Assembly (NCBI RefSeq): GCF_017591425.1
Contig: NW_024465751.1
Span: 1,364,001 to 1,428,000 of the forward strand
Direction: 5' to 3'
Source of the DNA: Ochotona curzoniae
Lineage: Eukaryota; Chordata; Mammalia; Lagomorpha; Ochotonidae
Length of the DNA: 64,000 bases
Shown here: in pieces, positions 58,363-64,000 of the stretch
How the letters are laid out: each line of letters begins with the position of its first letter
Position numbering within the stretch: position 1 is the stretch's first letter
Translations under genes and position numbers: made by a program
Notes under the pieces: generated by a model
Seen by the model: the letters and a program-made list of their open reading frames with translations, nothing else
What the model was told of the DNA's origin: nothing
Database searches by the model: none

Positions 58363-59225
58363 GTCTTTTCTTTTTGAAATGCCCTCATGATGTTTTCCTG
58401 CCAAGCACATGTGGAGGCAGCCATACGATAAGGACCTTAGAAGGTGCCAACTTACTTGATAGGTTTCAAGGACCTTCAACATCAAATGACTTCATTGTCA
58501 TTGGTTCTTTCACTCATCACCTGGGACCACTCATCACCATTTCCTGACTGGAACCCCAGAATTTTATGACCAAAGGAATACAGAAACCAATATGCCCTCC
58601 ATGGGCGGTCATGGATTTTGCATCTCCATTGAGGGTTAATAATTGCATTTGGAGCAGATACTACATAGAGGGTCCATTAGTGGTGTGATGTGACTTTTTC
58701 AGTTCTATTGTAAAGGAGCAATTTGGAAAGCAGTTTATGTTAGTTGAAATTCTTTCTTCCCATTGCCCCACTTTCATAGATCCTCCTGACTCATCTGTTG
58801 TTCATCATTGTAACCACCCAATCCAGGAACAAGGTGAGTCTCATGGAAGGCAGGGAAAGCTACCAAGGCAGCTGCTGTGGGGTTGGAGACCCTCTGTGGA
58901 CCAGTTGGCTCTTTGTGGTGACACTGCGCCTTCTCATGCATCCTGAGTGTCCTTGGCACTGACACTTGGTACTGAGTACCAAGAACACTGGATCTCTTTA
59001 TACACATCCTTCCTAAAATAGCACAGTTGCAGATGGGCCAGATAGCAAATTCACATGGCAGCTGTAGATCCAAAGAAGGTCAGAAATGTGCATTATGAGG
59101 GACTAGTATCTTTCACTTGGGTCCTTCAAGTTCTAACCTGCACTGCTGGTCCGAATGTAAGAGACACCATATTGGGAAAGATCAGGAGGAAGCTATTATA
59201 GATTGTGTCTCCTATAGCCAGTAAA
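58363..59225. other. No recognised gene; possible ERV continuation
   Basis: Precedes ERV-L-like sequence and may be its 5' part, but no gag or LTR motif is recognisable. Confidence 0.35.
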
Positions 59226-59229
59226 TGCA

Positions 59230-60235
59230 GTGAAAGCAAGAACAAGTTCTAACTAGGGGGGATGCAGAGGTGTACCTGATGGTAACCCACATCCCAGATT
59301 CAAATGATCTAAGGGCATGGTGATAACCATCGATTTGGCAAATGTGTTTTGATACCTTCTAGCAAGGAAGAGGGATCACTGACGGTTTTATTTATGTCAT
59401 CATGGAAAGCCACATGCATTGACAGTGCGGGATTTTATTAGCCTACCTTCTCCTCCCATAGCATTATCCAAGAGACTTGGACTTGCTGGACATGATGCAG
59501 AACTTCACTTTGGTGAAATATCTAGATAATGTCACAGTGATAGAAGCAGATGGATGGGAGACGGCGGCACACTGGAGACCCTGATCACAGGCATGTGCTG
59601 CAGAGGGGAGCAGAGGAACCCTGAGGGGATCCGTGTTCTACCACTTCCTTTGAGTGCTTGGCCATCCTCTATTGCAGGTCCAGGCTGTGGTCCCAAGAGC
59701 TGAGCTTAGGCTGAGGCTCATGGAACCTAGGACTCCTCAGATCCTCCTCAGTGGTGGGAAGGAAACCATACAAAGGTTGTGGCAAGCTCCAAAGTATGAA
59801 TCCCAGGCAGATGGACTTAGACCAAGGCCACGTCATCTATAGTAGAGAGCCACAGGCCTTTCAAAAACAACTTCCACCACGTCACTGACCATTATTGATG
59901 ACAGAATGATTGCACAAGCAGGCCATGTGGCTCTCATCATGAACTAGGCCCAGTCAGAACCACTGTGTCAGACGCCAGAGTGAACAGTGATCTGTTGAGA
60001 TGGAAGTAGTGCGTTGGCGCTCACATGGGCCCACAGGGCATATGCAGGCTGTGGGAGCAGATAACACAGACTGCCAAGGCCTCCTCTGCCAGCACAGCGG
60101 GGTGTCCTTCCAGGACATGGCCTTGACTGTATGGCAGAATCTGCATGATCAGTTGAATGCAGAAAGGTTTGAGTTTCTTATCATGGATGGGTCAGTCTGC
60201 AATGTGGGTGCCACCCAACCGTAAACAGACATGGA
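59230..60235 (+). mobile_element. ERV-L-type pol relic
   Basis: Segments resemble the pol region of ERV-L class elements: accatcgatttggcaaatgt (59327), then ccaagagacttggacttgct (59469), the block around caggtccaggctgtgg (59676) and gagatggaagtagtgcgttg (59997). All frames are interrupted and parts are missing. No LTR pair is seen. The call rests on order of similar blocks recalled by eye. It is an ancient, inactive fragment. Confidence 0.5.
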
Positions 60236-60742
60236 CCCACCCAAGCATGACATCAAAGGACAATACTAACAACCATTGCCTCAGTGAGTAGAGCAGTGTG
60301 TCATGCATCCAAAGATTCCCTGATATTTCAGAGGTAGCCAGATAGGATGGTAGCAAGGGTAAGGAGAATTTAGCATGCAAATGAAGGGGGACAGAGTGAA
60401 TCAGCTCTGAAACTGACCCCCACTGCCCTGGCAGGGCTATGCTTTATTCCACCCCTCTCCCTCTTCAAACTGGCCCCTTTGAGACAGAGTACTACGCAGT
60501 GTCCTTGAAAGGTTGCCTTGCCTGGTGCCTGGGGAAATGGAGTTGAGGAAGAAACATAGGTGGTAATCAATGGGAGACACTCACTTTGCAAGGAAGGACA
60601 TGCTGCCTAATCATAGATGGACAGTAAAGACAATCAGGTCCAGTGACTGGGAGGGAGGGATGAAGGTCTCAGTGCTTGGTCCAGCCCTGCAGTGACCTCC
60701 CATGGGGGAGCCACAATGCTTGCTCCAGAGCCTCACAACAAG
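60236..60742. other. No recognised feature
   Basis: Mixed sequence, possibly the 3' continuation of the ERV relic. A lone octamer ATGCAAAT lies at about 60374. Confidence 0.4.
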
Positions 60743-60932
60743 AGGCTCTCAACCTGGCACAACTATGTCTCCCAGATGGGGCACTTAGCAATTTGTGAAG
60801 ATGCTTTTGGTTGTCATGTCTTGGAGAATGCTTTTGGCATCCAAAGGGGAGAGGCCAGAGATGCTACCCAGCATCCTACTGAGCACAGGATAGCCCCACG
60901 GCACAAATGACAGTGCTGGTGCCAGGGAGACC
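60743..60932 (+). mobile_element. MER5-type hAT-Charlie DNA transposon relic
   Basis: ggctctcaacctggcacaac, ttttggttgtcatgtcttgg, ggcatccaaaggggagaggc, cagagatgctacccagcatc and gcacaggatagcccca appear in the MER5A order and about full length (190). Confidence 0.8.
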
Positions 60933-60939
60933 CCGCCGT

Positions 60940-61150
60940 TCACTCACAGACACTCCCTCAGGCTACCCCATCATTCAGACTTCTTCTGTACTCTGGCTTG
61001 CTTCTCCCTCTCCCTGCCTGTCATATAGGCCTTTCTCCCAAATGAGTATCTTGCCAACCAAGCCCTTGCCTTACTGATGCTGGGATATTCCCCATCTACC
61101 ACAGGGCCTGGTATATAGCAGGTTCTCGGTAAACAAGGAAGTATGATGGA
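60940..61150 (+). mobile_element. L2 LINE 3' end relic
   Basis: ccatctaccacagggcctgg, tatatagcaggttctcggta and aacaaggaag match the L2 terminal sequence. Confidence 0.55.
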
Positions 61151-61159
61151 AATCCAACC

Positions 61160-62905
61160 CAACATCTGTCCTCGTGTCCTTGTGTTCCAACTGGAGCCAA
61201 CATGAATGTTATTTTCTATGAAAGTTATCCAATTAGAACTCTAGGAAGACACTGTCAGGCTGGGTATGCACAAATGTGACGCTCTTCACACTCTGCATTA
61301 GATGTCTGCTTTAACAGGGGCCTTCACTTCAGAAGCTCAGCTCCCATGTTGCCCCTTTACAGAGCCTACACACGCTTCTCCTTCTCCAGCACTAATGTAA
61401 CAGCACCACAAAGATGTCCCTTAGCTAAGTAGCTTGCCACAGTGCAGCTTTTGTCATGTGTCTATCCCCAAAATTAAACTGTGGTATTTTGTAAGTTGAA
61501 GACCTTATGTTTCTACATGTGTCTCTAGCACTTGGCTCTTGTGTATGAAAGACTCTAACTAATGTTTTACAATGATCACAACAGGAGGTGAAATCAGAAC
61601 TCCTCTGTTCTTTATCTACCAGGAGAGGATCCAGGGAGAGGATGAACTGCAAGTTGGAGCATTGGTGGAAGGGAGTCTTTGCCGCCTTTGCTAGGGGAAA
61701 GGGTGGCAAGGATAAAGCAGATAAGTGCTTTGTAATTCATTTCTCATGGAGAAAGAAGGCAGTTTACCACCAAGAATCAAGCCTGTTCTGAGAAGCGTGG
61801 AATTAGAAGGGCGAGATCATTAAAGCCACATAGGCTGTTTGCTCGGTTATTCCTGTGGAGTCAGAATAGTCAACCTGTCTTAATAGAAGACAATGAGGAG
61901 TCAGGATATTTTTTAAGCAAAGCAGACACCATTTTTCAGACCCATGTGGAAAAGGAAGTAGAGGGAGAGGTATTTATAGAGAAACAGAGACGGCCATGAC
62001 CTTTCCCCAGCCAAGCTTGTCCCTTCTAATCCAGTGCACTTTGCACATGGCTTCAGCAAGATCAGAAGTAGAATCACTGCAGAGACACAGCAAAACTTAA
62101 GCCCTCCCAGAAAGATGGGTGAGCTTGCATTTGACCATATCCCAACAGGCACCCAGATGCAGTCAGGTGGCCTCCCCCAATGACCTGGCTCCTCTGAAAC
62201 CATAATGTGACCATGAAAGCTATTTCCATGCTCCATCCTGGGCTGCCCCACATTCGTACCATTTCAAGGGTCAGGCACATTCCTGGAGTTATATCTGCCT
62301 TCCTCAGTCCTGACCACTCACTCTACTGTCCCAAGATGTGACCCCAATCATGTACGTGGAATCTTGCTTGTCTGAGGTGCTGTCAGGGCAAATGACTTGC
62401 ATTTCTTCCTCCCAGAATCCTTACAAAGTTAGGAAGCCAAGCTCCTTGCCCTCTAGGTATGTTTCCCAAATAATAAATGCCACACACTCCATCTTTCTAT
62501 TTTCCTGATTCTGTTTGAAGCCGACATCCAGCAAGAAAGGGATGACCTGAAAATGAGAGAATAACACTATGTTGGTTGAGGAGTAATTGGAAGATTATCT
62601 GGAATACAGGAGACTTAGAGATCAGAAATGTCCAAAGAACTATTGTGTAGGAAAGAATTTGAAATGTGTTACATGGTCTCAGGGATTAGTAGAAGGCTCT
62701 GCGAGAAAGATGGTTGGTCTAAACAAGAGGTCTCCTGCAGAGGGGTGGGATTGAGTGGGCGATCTGGTCATGAAGCGCAGGGCCCACTGTGGAATGTGTG
62801 ACAGATGCAGCTGGCTGGCCAGGGGTTACCACCATCTGTCATCGGGAAACACTGAAGGCCTTTCTCAGATTTAGTTTCTGAGAATTCTTTACAATTCTAT
62901 GCATA
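61160..62905. other. No recognised gene
   Basis: Mixed sequence. A 112-codon minus-strand frame (61913-62251) overlaps a 68-codon frame in another phase, and neither has a known motif. Confidence 0.45.
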
Positions 62906-62906
62906 C

Positions 62907-63130
62907 CCAGGGCATAGCAAACTGTGGCCCATGTGCCAAATCCAGCCCACCACCTGCCAGGGCAAGACAGACTTTGTTGAAATGTGGCTGTGTCAACTCC
63001 CTGGTGTCATCTGTGGCTGCTTTCATACAACAACCACACAGCTGAACAACTGCAATGAAGAACCAACAGCCTGCAGAACTGAAAATATTTGCTCTCTGGT
63101 CCTGTTCAGAAGGCGTTTGCCAGTCCTTAG
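62907..63130 (+). mobile_element. Non-autonomous hAT-type DNA transposon relic
   Basis: Ends are nearly inverted: ggcatagcaaactgtggccc at the left and aaggcgtttgccagtcct at the right. The interior has gtgccaaatccagcccacc, gtggctgctttcatacaaca and aaaatatttgctctctggtc. Pattern of the GGTCGGCAAACT-ended mammalian hAT MITEs. Subfamily not claimed. Confidence 0.72.
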
Positions 63131-63619
63131 CGTCGCTCATTCCTCTGAGAATCCATTGGCCAGGCCAAGGTCCAGTAGGAAAATGGAATATGGCTCTGGG
63201 AGCTTTGAGCAGGAGTGAACATTCCCCTGGAAATGACAAAGACTCCTTCCTCCACCATAACACACCTGAGCAGGTGATCATTCTTGCTCCCTCTAATTTG
63301 ATTCCTTGTCCCATTTCTTCGTGTGTTAGTCCCCGAGTGAGCAGCTCAGTCTCATCCAGGCAGATGTTTGCACACATATGCCACAGAGCTAAACTTTCTG
63401 TTTCCCAGAGAGTAGACACCAACACTGCAATGACTTAAAAATGTATTGGAAATATAGATAATTTACTGACAGAGCAGGCAACTCTAGTCTGACCCAGTTA
63501 AAACAGAGCATTGAATGGATCGTCATTCTCAGTTTGAATGAACCATCAGGGTGTGGACTCACAGAGGCAAGACTAAGATCTCACAGCAAAGCCTTGCACC
63601 AGACGTGGCAGCCTGCAGA
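63131..63619. other. No recognised feature
   Basis: Mixed sequence with overlapping short frames on both strands (178 and 127 codons, 62889-63438) that include the DNA transposon relic, so they are not genes. Confidence 0.5.
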
Positions 63620-64000
63620 TGCCCCTAGTTGAACTGTGTCCTCTAAAAAGATACATTGATGTCTTGACCCTATACGCACGAACGTCATTTTGTTGGGAAA
63701 TAGAAGCTGTGTAGAGGCAAACGCGTTAAAAAGTGGTATGGTATCAAAGTAGGCACTGATGTTCTTATAAAACAAACAAAAAAATTACACAGAAGCATAC
63801 AAAGATAATTCGATATGAAGAAACACTGACACATAGCAAACAGCCTTGTGAGACCAGAGGCATCTGTAGGAGTGCTGCATCTACAGGCTAAGAACATCAA
63901 GCACAGGCAGCAATCCCCCAGAACTAGGCAACCGTGAGCACAGATGCTTCCCTGCAGCCTTCAAAGGGACCATGGCCATTCTAACACCTTGATTTGGGGC
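63620..64000 (+). mobile_element. MaLR-type LTR, cut by window end
   Basis: ttgaactgtgtcctctaaaa, aagatacattgatgtcttga, ttgttgggaaatagaagctg, gatgttcttataaaa, then ccatggccattctaacacct and tgatttgggg follow an MST/MLT1-style LTR in order. The 3' end is beyond the window. Confidence 0.72.

Noticed and set aside
62889..63425. 178-codon minus-strand frame
   Set aside because: It reads antisense through a hAT-type DNA transposon relic.

Overview
The window reads as mammalian nuclear DNA, and the interspersed repeats point to a lagomorph, most likely a pika (Ochotona). The evidence is about twenty copies of a tRNA-derived SINE of the lagomorph C-repeat (CSINE) type and a young LINE-1 with ORF1 and ORF2, with no Alu-, B1- or B2-like sequence. 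The SINEs have Pol III A/B boxes, a tail reading like gagtgaatcatcggacgg, and end in AATAAA/A-rich tracts. Species assignment comes from recognising repeat style, not from a search. No cellular protein-coding gene, spliced exon set, tRNA, rRNA or snRNA gene could be supported. The window is best described as intergenic or deep intronic DNA.

Layout: 1-2.1 kb holds an internally deleted older L1. 3.0-3.3 kb is a SINE. 3.5-9.3 kb is the main feature: a young L1 with its 5' end, a tandemly repetitive GC-rich 5' UTR, a broken ORF1 and a broken ORF2, but no C-terminal ORF2 domain, 3' UTR or poly(A). 9.6-15 kb is a stack of older L1 3' pieces with SINEs. 18.0-18.6 kb resembles a MaLR LTR. 18.6-23.7 kb has no repeat I can name. 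24-34 kb contains scattered old MIR and L2 pieces, several CSINEs and L1 3' UTR pieces. 36-46 kb is SINE-rich and also contains three tandem minisatellite units, a direct duplication, a CpG-containing solo LTR (43.5-44.0 kb) and a twice-occurring element carrying an octamer plus an E-box. 50.4-53.2 kb is a nest: L1 piece, SINE, a solo LTR inside the SINE, then an old L1 and a MIR. 54.6 and 57.6 kb carry the two youngest SINEs, each with clean target-site duplications. 59.2-60.2 kb resembles decayed ERV-L type pol sequence. MER5-type and other hAT-type DNA transposon relics lie at 60.7 and 62.9 kb, and a MaLR-type LTR runs off the right edge.

No set of genes works together here. What can be read is a relative history: ancient MIR/L2/hAT/ERV-L/MaLR relics, then older L1s, then CSINEs, then the young L1 and the solo LTRs and the newest CSINEs. 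Most open reading frames outside the L1 are short, lack family features, or begin at non-ATG codons, and are treated as chance. Family names for the old repeats are from recognition by eye and should be confirmed with a repeat library search.
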